Shown one piece after another: positions 1 to 8,117 of a stretch of DNA of 23,404 nt (its first letter is position 1; each line of letters begins with the position of its first letter). A model generated the notes under the pieces. That model ran no database searches. It worked only from the letters and a program-made list of their open reading frames with translations, and was not told the origin of the DNA. Origin of the DNA: Bacillota bacterium (GTDB lineage: Bacteria > Bacillota > Clostridia > Christensenellales > SZUA-584); NCBI GenBank assembly GCA_023416745.1, contig JAEZHF010000061.1, positions 1 through 23,404 of the forward strand, read 5' to 3'. The position numbers were made by a program, and so were the translations under genes.

Positions 1-517
1 GAAGCGAACCAAGCGGCTGGTGGACGAAAACGACGCCGAAGTCGCCAAGTACGCCGAATATGCGAAGAAGGCGCTGCAGGCCGGTAACGAGGAGGACGCG
101 CGCGTGTTTGTTGGCAAGAAACAGCAGCTCGAAGCCTCGGGCGCGGGCCTCAAGACCGCTTACGCCACAGCCAATGCCAACGCGGTCAAGATGCGCCAGA
201 TGCACGACAAGCTGGTGTCCGATATCGAAGCGTTAAAGGCACGCAGCGCGGCCATCAAGGCCAAAGTGGCCGTCGCCAAAACGCAGGAGAAAATCAACGA
301 AGCGAGCTCTGCCGTGGGCCGCTCGGCCGGAGTGCAGAACGCTTTTGAGCGCATGGAAGACAAGGCTGACCGTATGCTGGACGAAGCCGCTGCGATGGCG
401 GAGCTCAATACCGAGCCCATTGACGAAGCCCGGGCGCTGGAGGAGAAATATGCCAAGCTGGGCAGTTCCTCCGTGGACGACGAGCTGGCGAAGCTGAAGG
501 GCGAGCTGGGGCTGTGA
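1..517 (+). CDS. PspA/IM30 family membrane-stress protein, 3' part
   Basis: The 5' end lies outside the window. The open frame enters from base 2 and no start with a ribosome site is visible, so this is the C-terminal part (about 171 residues) of a protein whose family is usually 220-250 residues. The sequence is almost entirely charged and Ala-rich helix with few breaks, as expected of the PspA/IM30/Vipp1 coiled-coil hairpin, including an AGNEEDARVF segment followed by long heptad-like stretches. Family members are peripheral membrane proteins that bind and stabilise damaged inner membrane and assemble into ESCRT-III-like polymers. The end, DDELAKLKGELGL, is typical of the C-terminal helix. 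Two small inverted repeats follow the gene. The family assignment is inferred from the coiled-coil pattern; other coiled-coil proteins remain possible. Confidence 0.8.
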   Translation, partial: KRTKRLVDENDAEVAKYAEYAKKALQAGNEEDARVFVGKKQQLEASGAGLKTAYATANANAVKMRQMHDKLVSDIEALKARSAAIKAKVAVAKTQEKINEASSAVGRSAGVQNAFERMEDKADRMLDEAAAMAELNTEPIDEARALEEKYAKLGSSSVDDELAKLKGELGL

Positions 518-540
518 GCCCGATTTGCTGCAAACTTCCG

Positions 541-593
541 TTTGTCAGGCTATAGCGTGACAAACCCTATCTGCAATGAGCCTTTCACGGCTC
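541..593. repeat. Two short inverted repeats after the PspA gene
   Basis: TTTGTCA at 541-547 pairs perfectly with TGACAAA at 558-564. GAGCC at 578-582 pairs with GGCTC at 589-593. Neither has a U-run, so they are not clear terminators, though they could form hairpins in the 3' end of the PspA mRNA. Confidence 0.35.
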
Positions 594-636
594 AAGCCAG
601 TTGTACGGTCTGTGGAATTACCGCTAAACAAAGCAA

Positions 637-655
637 GGGCGTCCTATGGACGCCC
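637..655 (-). terminator. Intrinsic terminator between convergent genes
   Basis: A perfect 8-bp stem, GGGCGTCC with a 3-nt loop and GGACGCCC. Read on the minus strand it is followed by a T-rich stretch (TTGCTTTGTTT), so it most likely ends the YqeY-like transcript. It may also stop PspA transcripts arriving from the left. Confidence 0.65.
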
Positions 656-682
656 GCCTTCATTCTATGCCCGTATTAAAAC

Positions 683-1129
683 CTAACCGCGGATGGCCGC
701 ATCCACCAGACGGCTGATCACACCGCCGTCTGCTAAGCCCTTGGCTTTTTGCATGACGGCCTTGATGATCTTGCCCTTGTCCTGCATCACAGGCTTTTCG
801 ATGCCCAGCTCAAAAAGCACGCTTTGTACCAGCGCTTTCACCTCATCATCACCCATCCGCTTGGGCGCAAACTCGGAGTATACGGAGATCTTGTACTTCG
901 CCTCCTCGATGATGTCCGCACGGCCCGCGGCGGTATCCACCGCTTCCTGCGCTTCCTTGATTTCCTTGAACACGACGGCGTTCTCTTCCTCTTCGGTCAG
1001 GTCCGCCCGCTTATCGATGTTCTTCTTCTTCAGAGCCGCAAGCAGCAGCGACAGCGCCTCCTTGCGCTGCGTCTCTCCAGCCTTGAGCGCCTTCATCATT
1101 TCCTGCCGCACCTGTTCTATCTTCGACAT
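683..1129 (-). CDS. yqeY: YqeY/GatB C-terminal-like domain protein
   Basis: 148 residues, the full length of the YqeY family. It is a stand-alone version of the tRNA-binding helical domain found at the C-terminus of the GatB subunit of Asp/Glu-tRNA amidotransferase. Recognisable segments are the N-terminal MKALKAGE and RKEALSLLLAALK, the central EEAKYKISVYSEFAPKRM, and the C-terminal DKGKIIKAVMQKAKGLADG. The family's role is not well established; tRNA-related function is an inference from the GatB homology. The start is supported by a GAGGAG site just upstream of the ATG. It lies 34 nt downstream of the diguanylate cyclase gene on the same strand and may be co-transcribed with it. Confidence 0.9.
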   Translation of the reverse strand: MSKIEQVRQEMMKALKAGETQRKEALSLLLAALKKKNIDKRADLTEEEENAVVFKEIKEAQEAVDTAAGRADIIEEAKYKISVYSEFAPKRMGDDEVKALVQSVLFELGIEKPVMQDKGKIIKAVMQKAKGLADGGVISRLVDAAIRG

Positions 1130-1163
1130 CGCTATTCTCCTCTCAAAAACAAACTATGATCTG

Positions 1164-2282
1164 CTATTTTGCTGCCGCTATACCCGCTGCCACCACACGA
1201 TTACGGCCGCCACGCTTGGCTTCGTACAACGCCTTATCCGCTGAACGCAGCAGATCTGCCGCGGTCGCATCATGCTCGGGTATTGCGCTCACGCCCATCG
1301 ACAACGTTACCTGCCCGATCTCCGCGCCGTCCAGCTTAAATGTTGCTTGCTCCACCATGCCCCGCAATGTCTCAGCCCGCATCACCGTATCCGCCAGCGA
1401 GCATTCGGGCAGTATCAGTATGAACTCATCACCCCCGAAGCGGCAGGCCACGTCCGATTTGCGTATATTGTTCCCCAGCAGTTCGCCCACGCCGGCCAGC
1501 ACCGCATCTCCCAGAGCATGGCCATATACGTCGTTGATGTGCTTGAAGCCGTCCACATCCGTCATGATCACGCCGAGACTGCGCCGCTCCCGCTGCGCAC
1601 GGCTGATCTCCCGGTCCAGCGTTTCCTCCATATACCGGCGATTGAACAGTCCCGTAAGAGAGTCCCTGACAGCCAGCTCCTGCATCCGCGCTTCACTCTG
1701 CCGCAGCAAGCTGCGGTCCTTTTCGATCTGCTCCACCTGCCGCCGGTTCATGATGCTCGTCAGAATACCCAGAGCACCCACAAACACGATAAACGCCATC
1801 AGGCTGGGCCAGTTAATTCGCTGCAGTCCGGGAGTTAACAGCATCAGCGCTGCCAGTCCGCCAAACTGCAGCAGCGCAATCAATAACGTCACCCGCTCGG
1901 TGAGCAATATAGCGCATAGCTGTATAGACAGCGCCACATACACCAGCGGTACAAAGTCGCCATGGACGATGGTGTCGTCCACCAGTATGCACAGCCACGG
2001 CCCCACCACAGTAGTTATAATCGTCAGCCAGGCGGCGGTCTTATAACGGCCTTTGATGTTGAACACCATCGACAGCCCAAGCGGCAGTGCCAGCCCTGCG
2101 GTGAGCCACAGATAGAACATCAGCCGTTCGCCGATATCCACACAGCAAACGAGAGCTATCGTGGCGCACAGCAATACGATCAACGCAAACTGGATCACCA
2201 ACAGCGTCCGCGCACGCGTACAAACCTGCCCCGAGTATCTTGCTTTAAACGCGGCAAAAAAGGCTCTTACCCTGTCTGACAT
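1164..2282 (-). CDS. Membrane-anchored diguanylate cyclase with I-site
   Basis: 372 residues. The N-terminal half (about residues 25-180) holds roughly six hydrophobic segments, an integral membrane sensor of no named type that I recognise. A short coiled linker (EKDRSLLRQSEARMQELAVRD) joins it to a C-terminal GGDEF domain opened by DSLTGLFNRR. The catalytic GGDEF motif is intact at about 283-287, and RKSD sits exactly five residues upstream, matching the RxxD inhibitory site for product feedback. It should make cyclic di-GMP from two GTP at the cytoplasmic face of the membrane. The start has an AGGT-type site close upstream. The gene sits behind a good promoter and a 114-nt leader with three hairpins. 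The signal sensed is unknown. Confidence 0.92.
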   Translation of the reverse strand: MSDRVRAFFAAFKARYSGQVCTRARTLLVIQFALIVLLCATIALVCCVDIGERLMFYLWLTAGLALPLGLSMVFNIKGRYKTAAWLTIITTVVGPWLCILVDDTIVHGDFVPLVYVALSIQLCAILLTERVTLLIALLQFGGLAALMLLTPGLQRINWPSLMAFIVFVGALGILTSIMNRRQVEQIEKDRSLLRQSEARMQELAVRDSLTGLFNRRYMEETLDREISRAQRERRSLGVIMTDVDGFKHINDVYGHALGDAVLAGVGELLGNNIRKSDVACRFGGDEFILILPECSLADTVMRAETLRGMVEQATFKLDGAEIGQVTLSMGVSAIPEHDATAADLLRSADKALYEAKRGGRNRVVAAGIAAAK

Positions 2283-2314
2283 ACTTACCTGCCTGGCGTT
2301 TTATTCTTCTTCAA

Positions 2315-2396
2315 CTTGGATATGCAGCCAAGCTTATTCCTCCCGCGTTTGTGATCTGCGGGTTGGTTCAGCCTGCTTCGAAAACCGTTGCTTTCG
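2315..2396 (-). promoter_or_regulatory. Hairpin-rich leader of the diguanylate cyclase
   Basis: In the predicted 5' untranslated region (transcript start about 2396, start codon at 2282) the minus strand can form three hairpins in order: CGAAAGC/GTTTTCG (2396-2379, 4-nt loop, one G-U pair), CCCGC/GCGGG (2362-2342) and CTTGG/CCAAG (2332-2315). It could be a cis-regulatory RNA or an ordinary folded leader. I could not match it to the cyclic di-GMP riboswitch consensus. Confidence 0.35.
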
Positions 2397-2402
2397 TGCT
2401 TC

Positions 2403-2432
2403 ATTATAGCATTTTCATAAAATATTTGTAAA
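2403..2432 (-). promoter_or_regulatory. Sigma-A-type promoter of the diguanylate cyclase gene
   Basis: On the minus strand a -35 box TTTACA (2432-2427) is followed after 18 nt by a perfect -10 box TATAAT (2408-2403). It points at the gene starting at 2282. Confidence 0.7.
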
Positions 2433-2477
2433 CATATGCTCTTATCTTCCACGAGGCAAAACCAGCAGAATTTAAAG

Positions 2478-2501
2478 AGCCGCCCTCAAGCGAAGGCGGC
2501 T
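2478..2501 (-). terminator. Intrinsic terminator after the Cache-GGDEF gene
   Basis: The minus strand forms a 7-bp stem AGCCGCC/GGCGGCT with a 10-nt loop, followed by CTTTAAATT. It lies 6 bases past the stop codon of the cyclase gene at 2508. The U-tract is short, so efficiency is uncertain. Confidence 0.6.
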
Positions 2502-2507
2502 GTAAGC

Positions 2508-3983
2508 TTAATCCTCTTTCGGAGCCCGCTGGGGCCCCTCGATGATGCGCCAGCAGTTTTTTCCGCTGCCCTTGGCTTCATAGAGCGCCTGGTCTGCGCG
2601 GTATATCAGAGTATGTGCAGTGTCAATCTTGTGCGATCGCGTGACGCCCATGCTCACCGTGGTATCATACATCTCAAAGGAGGGCTCATCCCGGACGCTT
2701 TGATAGAAACGCTCCACCGCCGCAACAACCTCCTGCTTCTCGCCGAAACAATACCCCGCGAACTCGTCTCCGCCCCAGCGGCATACCTTTCCGTTTTTGT
2801 TAAAGACATCGGTGGCCAGCTGCCCGATCACGCGCAGCACGCTGTCGCCGATCAGATGGCCGTGCGTGTCGTTCACTGATTTGAAATTGTCAATATCAAA
2901 CACAAACACATAAAACGCCCCCCGCTCCGGCGCTTCATCAATCGCGGCTTTCAGGCTTTCATTGAAGCCGCGGCGGTTGGGCAGTCCGGTCAAAAGGTCC
3001 GTCTTGGTCATGTTCATCATCAGCCTGTCGTTTTTCTTGATGATGCGGTTGGCGATGATCAGCACGCACGCGGCCACCAGCATGTAGATGAATACGTCCC
3101 TCAATGTCTGGGCGTACATCGACTGTTCCAACACCGACGTATCCTTTTTCACCAGCAGGTACCAGTTGAGCTCCTCCACGTACCGGGTGATATAATAACC
3201 GTCGAACGGTTCCTCCTGATATGGAAGCACCTCCAGCGTACTCTTGTTGTCAGTGATGCGCTGACGGCTGTCCTCGAGTATGACATTACCGAACACGTTT
3301 CGGCCGTCGATACGGTCAGCACGCGTGTCAATCTGTACCGCGCCATCCTCGCTGAACAGCATCGCTTCCAGGTTGTATTCCTCTTCAAACGACTTGAGCA
3401 GTTTCTGTACCTGATCCAGCTCCAGCCCCACACCCGTTACGCCCAGAAGTCTGCCATCCTCGTCCGTGATACGGCAGTTGACAAAAACGGAGAGCCGGTT
3501 GTGATTGGCTTCATCAGTATCCACATCCAGGTCATAGGCTAAGCTGCTGTCAAGAAAATTATAATACCACACGTCGTGAGCGTCGCTTTCGCTGACCACC
3601 TTGTTGATTCCGTTGTAGTGGTAATAATTTTTCGTCGCATCAGATACGAGAAATACCGAGTCATAGTCGTATTTCTGTTTGAGCCCCAGCAGATACTGCT
3701 GCAGCTCCGCCTGATGCACCACAGCATCACCCGTCTCCTCGTTTTTAAGCCACTTCTTCAAAAAGCTGTCATTTGCCATCGTTAGTGACACGAATATCGG
3801 CTTGGTCAGCTCGTTGCGAATATCCGAATAGATATTGGTGGACGTTAGTTTGGAAATGTTGACGATGTCGTCGTTGATGATGTTGCTGTACGTGTTGTAA
3901 CTGGTGACGGCCACCGCCACAAAGCCCACCAGTATAATCACGCAGATCAGTATGTTCGCGCTGATTTTTAACTTCCGGTCCAT
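2508..3983 (-). CDS. Cache-like sensor diguanylate cyclase lacking the I-site
   Basis: 491 residues from the ATG at 3983, chosen because a GAGG ribosome site lies 5 nt upstream; a GTG two codons earlier overlaps that site. An N-terminal transmembrane helix (about 10-30) and a second near 295-315 bracket a roughly 260-residue extracytoplasmic region with double-Cache character (YYHYNGINK, VGLELDQVQKLLKSFEEEYN, ITRYVEELNWYLLVKKD). The GGDEF domain begins at DLLTGLPNRRG and has an intact GGDEF at about 404-408, so it should be active. The RxxD position reads NKNG, so the inhibitory site is absent. It ends YRADQALYEAKGSGKN, typical of the family. The ligand of the sensor is unknown. Confidence 0.93.
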   Translation of the reverse strand: MDRKLKISANILICVIILVGFVAVAVTSYNTYSNIINDDIVNISKLTSTNIYSDIRNELTKPIFVSLTMANDSFLKKWLKNEETGDAVVHQAELQQYLLGLKQKYDYDSVFLVSDATKNYYHYNGINKVVSESDAHDVWYYNFLDSSLAYDLDVDTDEANHNRLSVFVNCRITDEDGRLLGVTGVGLELDQVQKLLKSFEEEYNLEAMLFSEDGAVQIDTRADRIDGRNVFGNVILEDSRQRITDNKSTLEVLPYQEEPFDGYYITRYVEELNWYLLVKKDTSVLEQSMYAQTLRDVFIYMLVAACVLIIANRIIKKNDRLMMNMTKTDLLTGLPNRRGFNESLKAAIDEAPERGAFYVFVFDIDNFKSVNDTHGHLIGDSVLRVIGQLATDVFNKNGKVCRWGGDEFAGYCFGEKQEVVAAVERFYQSVRDEPSFEMYDTTVSMGVTRSHKIDTAHTLIYRADQALYEAKGSGKNCWRIIEGPQRAPKED

Positions 3984-4050
3984 CGACACCTCACAGGATT
4001 AATTCTGTCACATATATACCCATGTCAGGTACGTATCAAACCTCTATCTG

Positions 4051-4641
4051 TTATGACTTGGCCCAGCCGTAACGACCCACCAACTCCACGAACGTCACCG
4101 TGCCCACGGATTCCGTATGAAGCTGCCCGTCAGCATCCTTTGTAATGCGCAGCAGCTGCTGGAAGCCTTTGGGTCCCACGGGCGCAACGGCGATCCCGCC
4201 CGGTTTCAGTTGTCCGATCAGCGGTTCGGGCATGGCCGCCGCCGCCGCTGTCACGATCACGCGGTCAAACGGGGCAAACTCTATCCAGCCGTCGCTGCCG
4301 TCACCCACACGGTAATGCACGTTGGTCAGACCCAGTGCGCCCAGCCTGCCGCGCGCTTTCACTGACAATTCAGCGATGCGTTCCACCGTATACACCTCCC
4401 CCGCCGCCATCGCCAGCAGTGCGGTCTGATAACCCGAACCGGTGCCGATCTCCAATACGCAGCCGTCTTTGTATGGTTCAAGCAGCGCAGTCATCTGAAA
4501 CACCAGGCTGGGCTGTGATATCGTCTGCCCCAGGCCAATGGGCAGCGGGCGGTCCAGTGCGGCGAGCTCTTTGTATGCGCCGTCAATGAACAGCGACCGG
4601 TCCAGCTTGCTAAACAGACTCATCAGTTGTTCCTTTTGCAT
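4051..4641 (-). CDS. pcm: Protein-L-isoaspartate O-methyltransferase
   Basis: 196 residues, near the usual length of 205-215. The enzyme uses S-adenosylmethionine to methylate abnormal isoaspartyl residues in aged cytoplasmic proteins, starting their repair. Visible hallmarks are the substrate-site motif PIGLGQTISQP at about 34-44, SAM motif I VLEIGTGSGYQ at 62-72, YTVERIAEL (acidic ribose-binding region), the FDRVIVTAAA strand and LKPGGIAVAPVG. The start is well supported by AAGGAGGG shortly before the ATG. It lies 67 nt upstream of the Cache-GGDEF gene in the same direction, with no clear terminator between, so co-transcription is possible. Confidence 0.95.
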   Translation of the reverse strand: MQKEQLMSLFSKLDRSLFIDGAYKELAALDRPLPIGLGQTISQPSLVFQMTALLEPYKDGCVLEIGTGSGYQTALLAMAAGEVYTVERIAELSVKARGRLGALGLTNVHYRVGDGSDGWIEFAPFDRVIVTAAAAAMPEPLIGQLKPGGIAVAPVGPKGFQQLLRITKDADGQLHTESVGTVTFVELVGRYGWAKS

Positions 4642-4668
4642 ATGAACCCTCCTTTGATATCATCATAA

Positions 4669-4695
4669 CAAAAAACTGCCGGAATTCTCCGACAG
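4669..4695 (-). terminator. Intrinsic terminator of the DUF1540 gene
   Basis: The minus strand forms CTGTCGG/CCGGCAG (4695-4689 with 4682-4676, 6-nt loop, one G-U pair) followed directly by a run of six T. It lies 16 nt past the DUF1540 stop and just upstream of pcm, so it separates the two genes. Confidence 0.85.
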
Positions 4696-4711
4696 CTTTG
4701 TTGCTTCTCAG

Positions 4712-4879
4712 CTATTTCTTTTGGAACGTAGCGCAATCCGTCTGTTCGGCGCTGGCAGCGTTTTTCGGTTCCACATGGATTTTTTCAGCGGAACAAAAAT
4801 CGCCGTTCATGTAATAATAGCAGGTGTTTACAGAACAATTAATGCCCTGATTCGGATGGTCCATCTTCTTTCCTGTCAT
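4712..4879 (-). CDS. Small DUF1540 cysteine-rich protein
   Basis: 55 residues. It contains the spaced Cys pattern of DUF1540: INCSVNTCYYY, then DFCSAEKIHV, then TDCATF near the end (Cys 15, 20, 29 and 49). Such proteins are common in Clostridia and Bacilli, often in sporulating species. The cysteines suggest metal binding, but the function is unknown. The start is supported by AAGGAGG 7 nt before the ATG; a second in-frame ATG at codon 6 lacks such a site. The gene stands alone between its own terminator and the divergent transporter gene. Confidence 0.9.
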   Translation of the reverse strand: MTGKKMDHPNQGINCSVNTCYYYMNGDFCSAEKIHVEPKNAASAEQTDCATFQKK

Positions 4880-5027
4880 AGAATATCCTCCTTTTTGACA
4901 TATGATAATATAGTTTCTCCCGAATGAGACCGAAATATTACCGTTTGGTGAGCAGTGCGGCGCTTGATACTAATATCCGGCCTCTTTTTTTCATAAATAA
5001 TTGTAAATGATTTTCTGCGGGGATGGT

Positions 5028-6089
5028 ATGGACGGCAGCACGAAACCTTTCGGCACGCTTAAAATAGCGGCGGCATACATAGGCACGGTGGTGGGCGCGG
5101 GCTTTGCCTCAGGGCAGGAGGTGCTGCGCTTTTTCACAGCCTATGGGCTTTTCGGCATTTGGGGCATATTGGTGTCGGCGGCGTTGTTTTTCTTCGTCGG
5201 ATACACGGCGCTGCTGCTGGGCCGGAGCCTCAAAGCCCGGTCGCACATGCCGGTGGTGCGCCACACCAACGGTGCACTTTTAGGTACCGCCATCGATATG
5301 ATCATAACGCTGTTTCTGTTTGGCGGGCTTTGCACGATGCTGGCGGGATCGGGTGCGGTTTTTAAGGAACAGTTCTCACTGCCTGCAATATGGGGCGTTC
5401 TGTTCATGTTGGCTGTTTCTCTCATCACGGTGCTCACCGGCACGCGCGGTGTCGTCACCGCCATCAGCTACGTTGTGCCGTTTCTCATTGTCGCGCTACT
5501 GTACATATTTGTCCGGAACCTGCTGCAAAACCCGGTAACGCAAGACGAAATTGAAGCTGCCGCCGCGCTGCCCGGTTCCACACCGCATTGGCTGCTGTCA
5601 GCTGTCAACTACGCATCGTACAACATCGTCATATCCGTGGGCATTCTGGCTCCCATGGGCGCAGCCACGCCGGACAAACGCCGCCTGCTGGGGGGCGCGC
5701 TGCTGGGTGCGGGCGGTCTTACCTTCGGCATGCTCACAATTTATTTCTGCCTGCTCACCAACATCGCTGAGGTTGGCATTCTGGAGGTGCCGATGGCCGC
5801 CATCGCGCAGCAGATATCCGACGTGATGCGCGTCGCGTTTGCGCTCGTGCTGCTCTCTGAGGTATACAGCACCGCGGTGGGCAACCTGTTTGCGTTCACG
5901 CAGCGCCTCAACGTCAAAGCGCCTCGATGGCTCGTGATCACCGTCACGTGCGGTCTGGCGCTGGCCGTCGCGCAGCTGGGGTTCTCCAACATGGTGCGTT
6001 ATCTGTACCCCGCGGTAGGCTACGGCGGTATGCTGTTCTTTGGCGGCGTGGCGTACACGTGGATCAGTAAACGGGATTCGCTCCGCTGA
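5028..6089 (+). CDS. YkvI-type membrane carrier
   Basis: 353 residues from the ATG at 5028, preceded 5 nt upstream by GGGG; an ATG at 5007 would add seven residues but has no ribosome site. The protein is strongly hydrophobic with about ten transmembrane helices. The N-terminal helix carries GTVVGAGFASGQEVLRFF, the signature of the YkvI family, related to the LeuT/APC-fold amino-acid transporters. The unwound-helix GAGFASGQE segment resembles the substrate and sodium site of that fold. The substrate is unknown. The following gene starts 26 nt downstream with its own ribosome site, so the two probably form an operon. Confidence 0.85.
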   Translation: MDGSTKPFGTLKIAAAYIGTVVGAGFASGQEVLRFFTAYGLFGIWGILVSAALFFFVGYTALLLGRSLKARSHMPVVRHTNGALLGTAIDMIITLFLFGGLCTMLAGSGAVFKEQFSLPAIWGVLFMLAVSLITVLTGTRGVVTAISYVVPFLIVALLYIFVRNLLQNPVTQDEIEAAAALPGSTPHWLLSAVNYASYNIVISVGILAPMGAATPDKRRLLGGALLGAGGLTFGMLTIYFCLLTNIAEVGILEVPMAAIAQQISDVMRVAFALVLLSEVYSTAVGNLFAFTQRLNVKAPRWLVITVTCGLALAVAQLGFSNMVRYLYPAVGYGGMLFFGGVAYTWISKRDSLR

Positions 6090-6115
6090 AATACACCCCA
6101 TAGGAGGCGCAGCTC

Positions 6116-7039
6116 ATGAAAGGTCTAAAGACGATTCCACTGCTGAGCCTGCTGACACTGCTCGTCGTCGTGTCCCACGTCACCGGCGAGGCAGGCGCGG
6201 CGGTGTTTTCGGTGCAGAGCACATCGTCCGCCGATACCGAAATAAAACGGGACCTGCTTGCGCTGATGCTGGCTTACCCGGATGAAATAACGGGCGTGCA
6301 AATATCAGACGACAGCCTGATCTGTATTGTTACAGCGTCGGGCGGGAAAATTGTGTACGACGACGGGCGGGACAAGAGCTTCGATGAGCAGCTGTGGAAC
6401 GCGGACATTGAAGATTCGATGGCATTGCCATACCCGCCGGATATGCTTTCCGCAGTTCCCGAGGGCAGCAGCGACCCCGGTCGTGTGCGTTGCTATGCGC
6501 TGCTGCGTGCACTGTACGGCAGCAGCCAAAACGAGGTGGAGAAAAGCTTGCGCAGCGTCTCCCCCTGTGGCCGGTTCAACCAGCGCGGTGGAGCGGCGGC
6601 CGCATTGGAATCGGCGTTTGGCGACATCGCCGGGCTGATGCAAGCGCGCCCGAACGTCGGCGGCTTCGTGTATCCCATGAATGGCACGTACAACTACCGT
6701 GTGATCGCGGGCACCAATACTTTGAGCCCCCACGCTTTCGGTATTGCGATTGACCTCGCCAGCGGCCCCGGCGATTACTGGCGCTGGGCTTCGCGCGAGC
6801 AGGCGCAAAAGCGCCTTGCCAGCTACCCGCCCGAGCTGGTGCGCACGATGGAGGCGCACGGCTTCATCTGGGGCGGCAAATGGGCGCATTTTGATTACCT
6901 GCATTTCGAGTATCGCCCGGAGCTGATCATCAAGGCCAAAGCGGACGCGGCGCGGGCGGGTCTTAAGTGGCACGCGGGCTTTCCTGACGATGAGATGACA
7001 AAGGCGCTGATACGGTATATTGATGAGATGCTGGAGTGA
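6116..7039 (+). CDS. Secreted M15-family (VanY-like) peptidase
   Basis: 307 residues. An N-terminal hydrophobic segment (about 6-22) followed by small residues looks like a cleavable signal peptide. The C-terminal half is a zinc peptidase of the M15_4/D-alanyl-D-alanine carboxypeptidase type: SPHAFGIAIDL gives zinc ligands His206 and Asp213, and KWAHFDYLHFEY gives Asp260 and zinc ligand His263. The region around residues 184-200 (FVYPMNGTYNYRVIAGT) leads into the active site as in relatives. The likely role is trimming peptidoglycan stem peptides outside the membrane. The N-terminal 150 residues do not match a domain I know. The start has AGGAGG 8 nt upstream. Peptide specificity (D,D or L,D) cannot be told from the sequence. 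Confidence 0.85.
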   Translation: MKGLKTIPLLSLLTLLVVVSHVTGEAGAAVFSVQSTSSADTEIKRDLLALMLAYPDEITGVQISDDSLICIVTASGGKIVYDDGRDKSFDEQLWNADIEDSMALPYPPDMLSAVPEGSSDPGRVRCYALLRALYGSSQNEVEKSLRSVSPCGRFNQRGGAAAALESAFGDIAGLMQARPNVGGFVYPMNGTYNYRVIAGTNTLSPHAFGIAIDLASGPGDYWRWASREQAQKRLASYPPELVRTMEAHGFIWGGKWAHFDYLHFEYRPELIIKAKADAARAGLKWHAGFPDDEMTKALIRYIDEMLE

Positions 7040-7073
7040 TATGTACTAAGGCGGTCTTCTATTCAGGAAAGCA

Positions 7074-7994
7074 TTAGTGCTCCTTAAGCCACTTTTCTAT
7101 ATGCTCATCCATCTCCAATGCTGAAAAACTTGGACTGAATACTACCCCGATCTTATCTGTCCAGTATGCAGGCGAATAGTTAAATAACACAGGAAAATCA
7201 TAATAAAGAGCTGATTGAGCGATTTGTTCACTGTCGGCTAAATCAGGGACTTCTTCGTCACCGTTTTTTCTTCGCTCATTCCAATCTTGTTCTTCTTTGG
7301 CAGTGACGAATTTATACCCGATTTGCTTTACGGGGTCGTACCCATCAAGTTGAAACACGGCTTTTTTATTTTCGTAATAGGTAATATCAACTGTTGGCAA
7401 ATAATCATGTAAAAAACTGATACCATAATACTGAGTGCAGTGATTTTCAAAGTCCTTTTTATATTCTTTTCCATCGTATAACCAGGTTTTTAAGTGTATG
7501 CGCATCGTTTGTGTCTTTAGTATATCATTTATTTCATCATAAAACCGATTGGAATCGTAATCTTCTTCCCCCAACCCTTCAGGTATCCAAATGAACATGA
7601 TGGGAAATTCATATTCCAGCGCAGCGTCACGGATGGCAGGCGCATCAACAGGCTTTGGTGCATTTTCATCATTCTCCCATGCTTTCATATCCTCAAGCGA
7701 AATGAATTTAAAGCCAAACTTTTTCACAGGGTCATATCCATCCAGTAAGAAGCTTATCCTATTCTCTGATTGATCGTTGTTTATATAGCCCAAAGTAACA
7801 TTCGGGGTATCCATATCGGAAAAATGAACGCTATATGCTTCAAAATACCCAATTATTTGCTCCCTAAAAAAATCTCCGCTGACCAATTCTGCTTTTTTAG
7901 GCATGTATGGTGGGCATCCCGTAAGCATTGTGCACAAAACTATCAGAAGCAACACTGACAATACTCTTATTGATCTGATCTTTTTTATACTCAT
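7074..7994 (-). CDS. Lipoprotein with two copies of an unknown domain
   Basis: 306 residues. The signal sequence ends in a lipobox (LTGC, lipidated Cys27), so it should be anchored on the outer face of the membrane. The mature part has two homologous halves, each with LDGYDPVK, an aromatic-rich KF(I/V) strand, a DxxxIxxxALxYxFP segment and a final KWL. The first copy spans about residues 65-165 and the second about 190-303. I do not recognise the domain. The gene is visibly more AT-rich than its neighbours and uses A/T-ending codons, which suggests recent transfer. It converges on the M15 peptidase gene 34 bp away. The start has a GAGG site 12 nt upstream, further than usual. Confidence 0.75.
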   Translation of the reverse strand: MSIKKIRSIRVLSVLLLIVLCTMLTGCPPYMPKKAELVSGDFFREQIIGYFEAYSVHFSDMDTPNVTLGYINNDQSENRISFLLDGYDPVKKFGFKFISLEDMKAWENDENAPKPVDAPAIRDAALEYEFPIMFIWIPEGLGEEDYDSNRFYDEINDILKTQTMRIHLKTWLYDGKEYKKDFENHCTQYYGISFLHDYLPTVDITYYENKKAVFQLDGYDPVKQIGYKFVTAKEEQDWNERRKNGDEEVPDLADSEQIAQSALYYDFPVLFNYSPAYWTDKIGVVFSPSFSALEMDEHIEKWLKEH

Positions 7995-8082
7995 TTTATC
8001 GATATCCTCAAAGAGTTGTTATTAGTATTATACTCAGATAACCATATTTTGCATAGCTTCCATTCTAAAATTCCGCCTGCCT

Positions 8083-8111
8083 TTGACAAATCATCCAACA
8101 TCGTGTATACT
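8083..8111 (+). promoter_or_regulatory. Sigma-A-type promoter of the helicase leader
   Basis: A perfect -35 TTGACA (8083-8088), a 17-nt spacer and -10 TATACT (8106-8111). The predicted transcript start is near 8118, about 245 nt before the helicase start codon. Confidence 0.85.
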
Positions 8112-8117
8112 AGTTTT

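Noticed and set aside
515..679. Read-through of the PspA stop into a short Cys-containing tail
   Set aside because: The frame stays open past the TGA and includes CTVCG, but it runs across the terminator and shows no selenocysteine or read-through signal I can recognise; probably chance.
2283..2400. Cyclic di-GMP riboswitch (GEMM) in the cyclase leader
   Set aside because: The conserved AGGGCAAACC and ACGCAAAGC blocks are not present.
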